DNA of 11,915 bases from positions 1 to 11,915 of the forward strand of contig CAZYBG010000090.1 of the NCBI GenBank assembly GCA_964645155.1, written 5' to 3'. Shown here one piece after another: positions 1-5,614 of the stretch (position 1 is the stretch's first letter; each line of letters starts with the position of its first letter). Made by a program: the position numbers and the translations under genes. This DNA comes from CAZYBG01 sp964645155 (GTDB lineage Bacteria; Pseudomonadota; Alphaproteobacteria; Rhodobacterales; Rhodobacteraceae). The notes under the pieces are model-generated. The model ran no database searches. It was not told where the DNA came from and saw nothing but the letters and a program-made list of their open reading frames with translations.

Positions 1-54
1 CCAATGGCCGGGATTTGCGCCGCCAAATGGCCGGCTTTATCTCCGCCGTTGACA
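1..54. mobile_element. Probable terminus of an IS21-family element (rest lies left of the window)
   Basis: Two imperfect copies of a motif beginning AATGGCCGG, each followed by a T-run and a CGCCG block, are repeated head to tail. The tract ends in TTGACA at 49-54. IS21-family ends typically carry several short repeats and finish in TGTCA/TGACA, and the complete IS21 element in this window ends in the same TGACA at 3017-3021. After base 54 the composition changes abruptly to less GC-rich sequence. The assignment rests only on this pattern, since the rest of the element is outside the window. Confidence 0.35.
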
Positions 55-243
55 ATTGTGAGGGCGTTGGATCTTGTTTGCCATATCTATCCTGATGGTG
101 CGGATGCTCAGGATACTAGTAAGATGCCAGCTAACGGCAAAGCTTGGGAGCTGAGATATGAACGCCATGACTTTGATACGCTCGATGAACTAGGCGAGTT
201 CTTTATTAAGGACCTGCGGGATCGGTTATCATCGAGAAAATAA
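4..243 (+). CDS. C-terminal remnant of a small hypothetical protein, possibly an RHS-associated immunity protein
   Basis: This frame is open from the window edge and stops with TAA at 241-243. The part that looks like native protein starts near base 55 and gives about 62 residues. It ends in an acidic/basic alternating tail (ELRYERHDFDTLDELGEFF, then a Lys/Arg-rich end). Codons here are much less GC-rich than in the chromosomal genes to the right, which suggests horizontal origin. The ATG at base 4 lies in what looks like an IS21 terminus, so it is probably not the original start and the gene is likely 5'-truncated. A small gene just before an RHS core fragment would suit an immunity protein of a displaced RHS toxin, but that is inference from position only. 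I do not recognise the family. Confidence 0.4.
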   Translation: MAGICAAKWPALSPPLTIVRALDLVCHIYPDGADAQDTSKMPANGKAWELRYERHDFDTLDELGEFFIKDLRDRLSSRK

Positions 244-276
244 TGGCTTGAGGCTCATGAGCAGCGCTTAGTGTCG

Positions 277-298
277 GTGATTACCCGCGGGTAGTCAC
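277..298. repeat. 22-bp near-perfect palindrome
   Basis: The two 11-bp arms are GTGATTACCCG and CGGGTAGTCAC. They are reverse complements except for one position pair (T281 against G294). The palindrome sits between the stop of the first ORF (243) and the start of the RHS core homology (about 318). There is no T-run after it, so it is not a standard intrinsic terminator. It could be a protein-binding site, a hairpin, or part of an element end. Confidence 0.5.
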
Positions 299-317
299 AG
301 CCTCCCAGTTCCTGTGC

Positions 318-650
318 GAGTACATCTGGATGGACGGCATGGCGGCCGGCGTCGTCGAGGGCGGGGTGGTCCATTTCGTGCGCACCGACCATATCGGCCG
401 GCCCGTGTTTGCGACGAACGTCTCGGGCACCAAGATCTGGGAGGCGAGCTACCTTCCCTTTGGCGGCGTCCATGTCACGACCGGCACCCCCATCGCGCTG
501 CGCTTTTCTGGCCAGTGGTTCCAGGCCGAGAGCGGCCTGCACCAGGACTGGATGCGCGACTACGACCCGACGACAGGGAGGTACATGCAGCCCGATCCGC
601 TGGGGCTGGTGGACGGGGCGAGCGTGTATGGGTATGTCTGGCGCGAGTAG
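318..650 (+). pseudogene. RHS repeat-associated core domain fragment (C-terminal part of the core)
   Basis: The frame reads EYIWMDGMAAG, then VRTDHIGRPVFATN, WEASYLPFGG, RFSGQWFQAESGLHQDWMRDY and DPTTGRYMQPDPLGLVDG, ending in YGYV. This is the conserved end of the RHS core (DHxGRP, FxGQ, ESGL, YDPxTGRYxxPDPxGL), which normally caps the YD-repeat shell and precedes a variable toxin tip. Homology begins near 318 with no start codon of its own. It stops abruptly after YGYV at about 636, where an IS481 remnant takes over and supplies the TAG at 648-650. Everything upstream in the core and the whole toxin domain are missing. RHS proteins usually exceed 1,000 residues; about 106 remain. It cannot be functional as it stands. 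Confidence 0.85.
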
Positions 651-745
651 CCCATCACCTTGCAGGCGCGGCTGACGTTCGAGAGTTCCTGTGCAAGCTC
701 CAGAAGCGACAGCTGGCGACGTGCTAGCTTGTCCTTCGTGGTCAT
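637..745 (-). pseudogene. IS481-family transposase, N-terminal fragment
   Basis: The protein begins MTTKDKLARRQLSLLELAQE and continues LSNVSRACKVMGYSRQ. This is the N-terminal helix-turn-helix of IS481-type transposases (LLELAxxLxNVSxACKxMGYSR). After the Arg-Gln the frame runs into the complement of the RHS core. The DDE catalytic domain, which would make up most of a roughly 300-residue protein, is absent. It is not active. Confidence 0.75.
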
Positions 746-795
746 GCCCGTTGTGCTCGGTCGATGTGTCTGGCGACACCATCAAGCCTATCACA
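637..795 (-). mobile_element. Remnant of an IS481-family insertion sequence (left end and transposase start)
   Basis: The minus strand carries the first ~35 codons of an IS481-type transposase (745 down to about 637). Upstream of its ATG lies a terminus-like sequence beginning TGTGATAGGC at 795. The rest of the element is missing: at about 637 the sequence switches to RHS core in the opposite orientation. The 3' part was therefore lost by deletion or recombination. Bases 796-817 between this remnant and the IS21 element are unassigned. Confidence 0.55.
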
Positions 796-817
796 ACGCG
801 GCGTGGCCACACCCACC

Positions 818-869
818 TGTCAAACGACATCAGGAACTGACCCCTTTGCGTCATTGGGAACTGCCCCCC
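818..869. repeat. IS21 terminal inverted repeat, istB side
   Basis: Read 5' to 3' on the plus strand it begins TGTCAAACGACA, then has AACTGACCCC and ends GGAACTGCCCCCC. These blocks match the other end at the same spacing. The AACTGMCCCC-type block occurs twice within the end, the multi-site architecture typical of IS21 ends. Confidence 0.85.
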
Positions 870-880
870 GGCGTTCGTGG

Positions 881-1672
881 CTAGACGGTTGTGGTTTCGG
901 GCGTCGGAGAGGCCTTCTGCAGAAGGCCGCTCCGACGCTTTTCGCGCAGGCGGTAGCTCTCGCCGCGGCTGGTCACGACGTGGCTGTGGTGGAGCATGCG
1001 GTCCAGGATGGCGGTGGCGACTATCGGATCGCCAAAGACCGTTCCCCATTCGCCGACCGCCCGGTTCGAGGTGATCAGCATGGCGCCGCGTTCGTAGCGG
1101 CGGCTGATCAGTTGGAAGAACAGGTGGGCAGCGTCGGGTTCGAACGGCAGGTAGCCGAGTTCGTCGACGATGAGCAGCTTCGGCTTGGCGAACTGGGCGA
1201 GCTTGTAGTCAAGTCGGCCTTCGGCATGGGCCTTGGCCAGGGTGGCCACCAGCGTGGTCGCCGGAACGAACAGCACGGTGTAAACCGCCACGATCACCTC
1301 GCGGCCGATGGCGACCGCCAGATGGGTCTTGCCGACGCCCGGCGGTCCGAGCAGCAGCACCGCCTCGCCATCGGCGACGAAGCGTCCGGTGGCGATCTCA
1401 CGGATCTGGTCGCGGTCGATCGAGCGCTGCGCCGCGAAGTCGAACCCGGCGATATCCCGGCTGAAGGGGAACCGGGCGAGGCCGAAGCTCATCTCGATCC
1501 GACGCTGGTCTTTCCGGGCGATCTCGCGCTCGCAGAACAGGGTCAGCGCCTCGCGGATCGTCAGGTCCGGCTTCCCGGCTTCGTCGATCAGGTTGTCGAG
1601 CTGGTCGCGGATCGCGGTCAGCTTCAGCCGGGTCAGCATGCGCTCCAGGTGGTCGGGCAGGTCGAGCGGCAT
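881..1672 (-). CDS. istB: IS21 family ATP-binding helper protein IstB
   Basis: IstB is the AAA+ ATPase partner that IstA needs for IS21 transposition and target selection. The protein (about 263 aa from the ATG at 1672, usual length for the family) has a Walker A GPPGVGKT near residue 110 and a Walker B LLIVDE near 167. Nearby are the family signatures LGYLPF and LITSNR. The ATG at 1672 overlaps the istA stop by one base (TGATG), and a GTG one codon upstream would overlap by four. Either implies translational coupling. The C-terminus runs to a TAG at 883-881, just inside the element end. I see no defects. Confidence 0.93.
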   Translation of the reverse strand: MPLDLPDHLERMLTRLKLTAIRDQLDNLIDEAGKPDLTIREALTLFCEREIARKDQRRIEMSFGLARFPFSRDIAGFDFAAQRSIDRDQIREIATGRFVADGEAVLLLGPPGVGKTHLAVAIGREVIVAVYTVLFVPATTLVATLAKAHAEGRLDYKLAQFAKPKLLIVDELGYLPFEPDAAHLFFQLISRRYERGAMLITSNRAVGEWGTVFGDPIVATAILDRMLHHSHVVTSRGESYRLREKRRSGLLQKASPTPETTTV

Positions 1673-2949
1673 CACCAGGACCCTCCCGCCACGGCATCGT
1701 ACTCGCTCAGCGGCCGCAGCAGGGCTGGTGATCCCTCCTCGACCGTCGGTGTCCGTCGGCGGCCGATGCCGGCAAAATGCGCGGGGTCGGCGACACGACC
1801 GTGCCGTCCGGCGCGCACCGCATGGCGGGCTACCTCGCGCCCGCCGTGCAGGACCCGCAGGTCAGGGCTAACAAGCGTCACGGTCACCCGCTCGCCGATC
1901 AGCCGCCAGGGGACGGAATAGGCGTTCCCGTCCACCTCGACGGAGCAGTCGGCGGTCACCTTCCGCGCCAGGTCGCGGCTGGCGAGGAACGGCGTAGTAC
2001 CAGCAACCGGACGCAACCGGTGCGCCTCGTCCCGCTCGAACCGCAGCCCGGGCGCCTCGCCGGTGGTGCCGTGCGCCCGCAGGTCCGCGACATCCCGCGT
2101 CCAGGCCTCCAGATGCGCCTCGAGCACCGCGAAGCTCTCGAACCGGCGCCCGGCAATGGCATTCGACTTCACATAGCCGACGCCGCGCTCGTCTTTGCCC
2201 TTCGTGCGGGCGCGATAGGGAGCGCAGGCCTTCACCCGGAAGCCCCAGTGCCGGGCGAAGGCGTGCAGCTTCGGGTTCACGACCACCTCGCGCGACACGG
2301 GATCATGGTGCTGGATCAGCGCCCGGGCGTTGTCGAGCAGCACCTCTTCCGGCACCCCGCCAAAGGTCCGGAAGACGCTCTCCATCCCGGCAAACCAGTG
2401 CTCCTGCCGCTCGGCCCGGAAGGCCCGAACATGCAGCCGACGCGAATGGCCGAGGGTCGCGACGAAGAAGAACACCTTCTCCTGCTCATCACCGATCCAG
2501 ACCCTGCGCTCGCCGAAGTCGATCTGCAGCTGCTGGCCCGGTCGCGTCTCGAACCGCACCGTCGCCCGCGCTTCGGCGCACAGCTCCTGCCGCAGACGCG
2601 CCACCGCCCGCTCCACCGTCCGCAGGCTGACCGCGATGGCCTGCTCCGATGCAAGCTCATGGCGCACGACGTCGGCGTTGCCCGAATGCCGCCGGAACCG
2701 CTCCGCCAGCCAGTCCTCAAGGCCATCCAGCGACTTCCGACGCGTCACCGGCGCAATCTCGCGCCAGCCACCCTCGGCGATCCAGCGCTTCACCGTGTTC
2801 CGCGAACAGCCCAGCTCGACCGCGATCCGCTTCGTCCCCCAGCCGCAAGACTTCAGTGCCAGCATCGCCGACACTTCGTCCGGCGTCCGCATCTCGATCC
2901 TCCCCGCCATCCCCGTCGGATGAAGACCTGCGTCCTTCACTTCATTCAT
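1672..2949 (-). CDS. istA: IS21 family transposase IstA
   Basis: This 425-aa DDE transposase cuts and joins the element ends with IstB. An N-terminal helix-turn-helix lies at about residues 38-57 (GTKRIAVELGCSRNTVKRW). The RNase H-like core has candidate catalytic residues D144 (QIDFGE), D206 (VLLDNAR) and E254 (KGKDERGVGY). A C-terminal domain carries the typical VDGNAYSVPW motif near the DNA-binding beta-barrel region. The ATG at 2949 has an adjacent GAGGAGG ribosome-binding site four bases upstream. It is intact and coupled to istB. Length is within the family range, if slightly short. Confidence 0.93.
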   Translation of the reverse strand: MNEVKDAGLHPTGMAGRIEMRTPDEVSAMLALKSCGWGTKRIAVELGCSRNTVKRWIAEGGWREIAPVTRRKSLDGLEDWLAERFRRHSGNADVVRHELASEQAIAVSLRTVERAVARLRQELCAEARATVRFETRPGQQLQIDFGERRVWIGDEQEKVFFFVATLGHSRRLHVRAFRAERQEHWFAGMESVFRTFGGVPEEVLLDNARALIQHHDPVSREVVVNPKLHAFARHWGFRVKACAPYRARTKGKDERGVGYVKSNAIAGRRFESFAVLEAHLEAWTRDVADLRAHGTTGEAPGLRFERDEAHRLRPVAGTTPFLASRDLARKVTADCSVEVDGNAYSVPWRLIGERVTVTLVSPDLRVLHGGREVARHAVRAGRHGRVADPAHFAGIGRRRTPTVEEGSPALLRPLSEYDAVAGGSW

Positions 2950-2969
2950 GGAACCTCCTCACAACAGGA

Positions 2970-3021
2970 GGGGGGCAGTTCCTCATGTCGTCAGGGGGTC
3001 AGTTTGTCGTGTCGCCTGACA
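2970..3021. repeat. IS21 terminal inverted repeat, istA side
   Basis: On the minus strand it reads TGTCAGGCGACA, then AACTGACCCC and GGAACTGCCCCCC, matching the opposite end block by block over 52 bp with scattered mismatches. It contains the leader region just upstream of istA. Confidence 0.85.
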
Positions 3022-3059
3022 GCCGCCGGGAGGGCTGACTGTCAGGCTATTACCCTCTC

Positions 3060-3212
3060 AGGACAGGCTACTACTTCCGCGGCCAGCAGGTGGTGCGCCG
3101 GCTGACGCAGACCGGCGAGGTGGTCCACTCGGTGTACGGCCCCGACGGCAACCGGATCGCGGAGTATCTGCGGACCGGCACGACCTCGACGCTGCTCCGG
3201 GAGTACATCTGA
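3060..3212 (+). pseudogene. RHS/YD-repeat fragment (part immediately before the core end)
   Basis: The frame reads GYYFRGQQVVRRLTQTGEVV, then HSVYGPDGNRIAEYL and STLLREYI, and hits TGA at 3210-3212. The Y-G/D-x-x-GxRIAE pattern and the closing LLREYI are typical of the last RHS repeats before the core. In related proteins LLREYI is followed directly by WMDG, exactly where the other RHS fragment (318-650) begins. Both ends are broken: the left side starts near the IS21 element, and the right side changes after GAGTACATCTG into unrelated sequence. No start codon or toxin domain is present. Confidence 0.7.
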
Positions 3213-4020
3213 ATGCCCGCGTCGTGCCCGCCCGCTTCTCGGCCTTGCGATAGGTGACGCCGTTGTGGGCGGTGTGGCCCGCATCTACGCGGGCCTGCTG
3301 GGCAGACGACATGCGCTGGCGCAGCGCGAGGGGCAGGCAAGCGAGCCTCTCGTCGCCCACGTAGTCGAACGCGGCTACGGCTCGGTTCTCCAGTGTGCGG
3401 TTGAAACTCCGGGGAGGTAGGACCCGGCGATTTGGACGACCACCGATATCAATGCGCCCCGTCCGGACTCCCGGCGGCGCCGACTGAGATCGCAGGCGCG
3501 GTGTTCGCGCGTGGCATGGGAGAGGTATCGAGGCGCGGCGGGAGTTGGTGTAGAATCCTGACGGCTGCCGCGTCGCCGCGATCCTCATCCTTCCCAGCGA
3601 CGCCGTTGCGGCGGTCGCGCCGATTGTGCGGCTTGATATCGACGACCTTCGCGCTGAGGAAGCGCTCCGCCAGAGCGAGTTTCTCTAGGCGCAGGCGCGG
3701 CTCGACCGGCGGGCCAGCCAACTGCGCAGGAACGACAGCCCGCCGTTCCGCGCCGAACTCCTGGCAGGTTGCCGGTGCCGATTCCGCGATCGGGCTCATG
3801 CTTGATGACGTGCGCGCTCTTCGCCACCCAGCGCGAGGCGCTTGCTCGGACCGCAGTGCGATATGTCGAGCGCGCTGCCCAGACCGAGGCCTTGATCGCC
3901 AAGCGCGAGCGGGACTCCATCGGTGGTTCAGAGTTTCCCGGGCAGCCGGGGGATGCGATGGGGGACACAATCTGGTAGATACTTGCAACGTGCTGTAAAG
4001 AATACGCCTTTCTAGTATAT
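3213..4020. other. Gene-poor accessory remnant between RHS fragment and tRNA-Phe
   Basis: About 800 bases with no gene I can support. Minus-strand 3213-3420 holds a frame containing NRTLENRAVAAFDYVGDE and NGVTYRKAEKRAG that breaks at the RHS junction, so it could be the end of a lost gene. Plus-strand 3590-3700 reads VRLDIDDLRAEEALRQSEFL then a stop. Plus-strand 3800-3978 reads ATQREALARTAVRYVE and TEALIAKRERDSI in another frame. These protein-like stretches in shifting frames, with stops between them, suggest decayed coding sequence. Bases 3985-4020 are AT-rich compared with the surroundings. Confidence 0.4.
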
Positions 4021-4095
4021 TGGTGCCCGGGGGCGGAATCGAACCACCGACACGAGGATTTTCAATCCACTGCTCTACCCCTGAGCTACCCGGGC
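4021..4095 (-). tRNA. tRNA-Phe (anticodon GAA)
   Basis: A full cloverleaf folds on the minus strand. The acceptor arms are GCCCGGG/CCCGGGC, discriminator A, and the CCA is encoded. The D stem is GCTC/GAGC, the anticodon loop TTGAAAA gives GAA, and the T arm is GGTGG-TTCGATT-CCGCC. The length is 75 bases with CCA. The anticodon stem has one T-T opposition (second pair), otherwise paired. The 3' end points towards the IS/RHS region, the usual polarity for integration at tRNA genes. Confidence 0.97.
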
Positions 4096-4183
4096 ACTTT
4101 GTCCGGCTGGGCCGGTCGAGGGGCCGCCTCGGGGGTCTCGGGGCGGCCGGTTGCGGCCCCCCTCGGGGGGCGCGCGCGCCGCC

Positions 4184-4212
4184 GTCTTAGTGACAAAGGA
4201 TGGTGCAGTCAA
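4184..4212 (-). promoter_or_regulatory. Possible sigma70-type promoter for tRNA-Phe
   Basis: On the minus strand TTGACT (4212-4207) is followed after 17 bases by TAAGAC (4189-4184). The first is 5/6 to the -35 consensus; the second is a weak -10. It overlaps the end of the DUF6455 gene and would leave a leader of about 80 bases before the tRNA. That leader includes a GC hairpin, CCCCCC-TC-GGGGGG, at 4157-4170. Confidence 0.3.
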
Positions 4213-4514
4213 ACGGGATTCTGCCGGTCCGCCGCCGCCCCCTCGGCCGCCTCCTCGACGGCCGCGGCGAGGGCCGCGAGGCCGGCCGTGTTGCGGCAGA
4301 AGGCCGGCGGTGCCGCGGCGTCCTCGCCGTTCTCTTCCAGCCAGCGGGCGCAGGCGCCCGGGGCGCCGCAGCCGCTGCAGCGGGTGAAGATGTCGTCGAG
4401 ACCGGCCGGCGTCAGCCGCCCTTCGAGGATCGCCTCGGTGAAGCTCACGCCCAGCGCGCGTGCCACGCCCTGGGCGCGCCACACGTGGCCGGCGGGAAAG
4501 GCGCGCGCGGTCAT
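4209..4514 (-). CDS. DUF6455 family four-cysteine protein
   Basis: A 101-aa cytoplasmic protein of unknown function. It shows the DUF6455 pattern: an N-terminal helix region with LGVSFTEAILEGRL, then RCSGCGAPGACARWL and PPAFCRN. The four cysteines (C46, C49, C55, C73) have the spacing C-x2-C-x5-C-x17-C, which could bind a metal or an iron-sulphur cluster. That is inference; no function is established from the sequence. The ATG at 4514 overlaps the stop of the 55-aa ORF upstream (ATGA), so it is probably translated by coupling; its own ribosome-binding site is weak. The same transcript would start at the FNR-type box further upstream, suggesting low-oxygen expression. The C-terminus is alanine-rich and less conserved-looking. 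Confidence 0.8.
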   Translation of the reverse strand: MTARAFPAGHVWRAQGVARALGVSFTEAILEGRLTPAGLDDIFTRCSGCGAPGACARWLEENGEDAAAPPAFCRNTAGLAALAAAVEEAAEGAAADRQNPV

Positions 4515-4678
4515 GCCGGCACGCCTTCGGCCAGCGCCTCGGCATCGGGGCGTCCGGGCGGTTGCCTGCCGGCCGCGACGCGTTGCCCGTCCGTAGCCGG
4601 CCGCAGGTCGCCCCCCGGCCGCACTGTCCTGCCAGCCGGCCCGTCGGCCCCGCCCGCCCGCTGCTTGCTACCGCACAT
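4511..4678 (-). CDS. Small ORF (55 aa) coupled to the DUF6455 gene
   Basis: The predicted protein starts MCGSKQRAGGADGPAGRTV and ends DAEALAEGVPA. It is basic and rich in Gly, Pro, Arg and Ala, with no membrane segment and no family I recognise. Three features support real translation. A strong GGAGG ribosome-binding site lies six bases before the ATG at 4678. Its TGA overlaps the DUF6455 ATG as ATGA. Its start falls about 26 bases after the transcription start predicted from the FNR-type box. Against it, the composition is what chance ORFs in GC-rich DNA look like. It might act mainly as a leader that couples translation. Confidence 0.45.
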   Translation of the reverse strand: MCGSKQRAGGADGPAGRTVRPGGDLRPATDGQRVAAGRQPPGRPDAEALAEGVPA

Positions 4679-4710
4679 CCTCGACCTCCGCCACCGAACC
4701 CGCGGGGCGA

Positions 4711-4752
4711 AACATGCCGCAGGCCGCCGGCGGGCGGATTGATCTCGATCAA
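4711..4752 (-). promoter_or_regulatory. FNR/FnrL/FixK-type box and class II promoter for the 55-aa ORF and DUF6455 gene
   Basis: The box at 4739-4752 reads TTGATCTCGATCAA on the plus strand, a perfect TTGAT-N4-ATCAA. FNR-type activators bind this sequence; FNR and FnrL do so when their oxygen-sensitive 4Fe-4S cluster is intact. Its centre is 4745.5. A class II arrangement (centre at -41.5) puts the start at about 4704 and the -10 hexamer at 4716-4711, where the minus strand reads CATGTT (3/6 match). A weak -10 is common at activator-dependent promoters. The downstream ATG with GGAGG follows at 4678. The box lies only about 11 bases past the stop of the peptidase gene. Confidence 0.6.
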
Positions 4753-4758
4753 TCCGCC
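4733..4758. repeat. 26-bp perfect palindrome centred on the FNR-type box
   Basis: The two 12-bp arms are GGCGGATTGATC and GATCAATCCGCC, separated by TC. Further GC-rich complementary sequence (CGCCGGC/GCCGGCG) extends it with a small bulge. The symmetry is longer than an FNR box needs. Because it starts four bases after the M48 peptidase stop, it could also form a hairpin at the end of that transcript, but no T-run follows. Confidence 0.7.
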
Positions 4759-4762
4759 GGCG

Positions 4763-5473
4763 TCAGCGCAGCGTGCGCAGCGTGTCGAGTACCGCTGCCC
4801 GGCGGTCTGCGTTCGGCGGGTGGGTGCCGAGGAACTGGTTGCCCGGGTCGGGGGTGCGGTCGAAGAACGCCGCGCCGCGTGCGGGGTCGAACCCGGCGCG
4901 GAACGCGACGACGGTGCCGAGCCGGTCTGCCTCGAGCTCGAACTCCTTCGAGAAGCGGCGCGCGCCGACCGTGGCGCCGAGGTTCTGCGCGGTGTCGATG
5001 CCGCCTGTATCGGCGCCCGAGAGCGAGGCGAGCGTGCCGAGGATCAGCGCCCCGGCCAGCGCCGACTGCCGGCTGCGCGGGATGTGGCCGGCGATATGGT
5101 GCGCGGCCTCGTGGCCGAGGACGAAGGCGAGCTCGTCCTGATTGCGGGCCTCGGCGATGAGGGCGAGCGTGAAGCCGACGACCGGGCGGCCGCTGTCGTC
5201 GATGGTCTGGAAGGCGTTGGGCGGCAGGCCCGGCCGGTCGTCGATCACGATGCGGAAGTCGCAGTCAAGCTGCGGCGCGCGGGCGCGGCATTCCCGCTCG
5301 GCCACCGGCTCCACGGCCGCGACGACGGCGACGAAGTTGCGCGCCGCCGTCCGCGCGTCGAGCCGGCTGACGCCGGCATCGGCCGGCGGCGGCGCTGCCG
5401 GCGCGGTCGGGACGACCTCGACGCAGGCCCCGACGAGGAGCGCGGCGAGGAAAAGAAATGGGGATCGTGCCAT
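4763..5473 (-). CDS. M48-family metallopeptidase, putative lipoprotein
   Basis: A 236-aa protein with a lipoprotein signal peptide (MARSPFLFLAALLVGAC, lipobox VGAC, predicted lipidated C17), so it should be anchored on the periplasmic face of a membrane. The zinc motif HEAAH (H121, E122, H125) lies in VLGHEAAHHIAGH. The third ligand is probably E181 in ELEADRLG, the usual ExxxD/EAD pattern of M48 (HtpX/Oma1/BepA-like). Such proteins handle misfolded envelope proteins. I chose the ATG at 5473 because it starts the signal peptide and has GGAGG upstream; the frame is open further but yields an arginine-rich extension without character. No transmembrane helices follow, and there are no TPR repeats, so it is the short lipoprotein type. 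The gene stands divergent from the 78-aa ORF. Confidence 0.88.
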   Translation of the reverse strand: MARSPFLFLAALLVGACVEVVPTAPAAPPPADAGVSRLDARTAARNFVAVVAAVEPVAERECRARAPQLDCDFRIVIDDRPGLPPNAFQTIDDSGRPVVGFTLALIAEARNQDELAFVLGHEAAHHIAGHIPRSRQSALAGALILGTLASLSGADTGGIDTAQNLGATVGARRFSKEFELEADRLGTVVAFRAGFDPARGAAFFDRTPDPGNQFLGTHPPNADRRAAVLDTLRTLR

Positions 5474-5614
5474 CGGGTCGCAAACCTCCGGACGGCAGAC
5501 TAGCAGGGCCGGAGCCCCTGAAAAGGGGGCGCTTCGGCCTGCGGCGGCGACGGCCCGCCGCCGGGCGCGGCAGCGGCGCTTGCAACGGCACGCCCGGCGG
5601 GTAGGCTCGGTGCC

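Larger units (their letters stand above)
818..3021 (-). mobile_element. Complete IS21-family insertion sequence (istA-istB)
   Basis: The element is 2,204 bp and is bounded by imperfect 52-bp inverted ends (818-869 and 2970-3021), each starting TGTCA. It encodes an intact IstA transposase and IstB ATPase helper in the same direction, the standard IS21 layout. I see no matching target duplication: the five bases left of 818 are CCACC and those right of 3021 are GCCGC. The flanks have therefore been rearranged, or the duplication has decayed. Both genes are full length, so the element may still be mobile. Confidence 0.88.

Noticed and set aside
307..694. 11-bp direct repeat AGTTCCTGTGC at 307-317 and 684-694 around the RHS/IS481 junction
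   Set aside because: Several 11-bp exact matches are expected by chance in a window of this size, and the second copy is ordinary IS481 coding sequence.
764..1921. Long plus-strand ORF opposite istB and part of istA
   Set aside because: It is antisense to well-recognised IstB and IstA sequences; its own translation has no family features. Such mirror ORFs are common in GC-rich DNA.
1777..3105. 442-codon plus-strand ORF opposite istA
   Set aside because: It lies antisense to a transposase with intact catalytic residues and crosses the element end into RHS sequence.
1..4020. CRISPR array, integrase or complete toxin gene in the accessory region
   Set aside because: No regularly spaced repeats, integrase motifs or complete toxin domain are visible.
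4156..4171. GC hairpin (CCCCCC-TC-GGGGGG) as a terminator of the DUF6455 transcript
   Set aside because: The loop is only two bases and no T-run follows on either strand.
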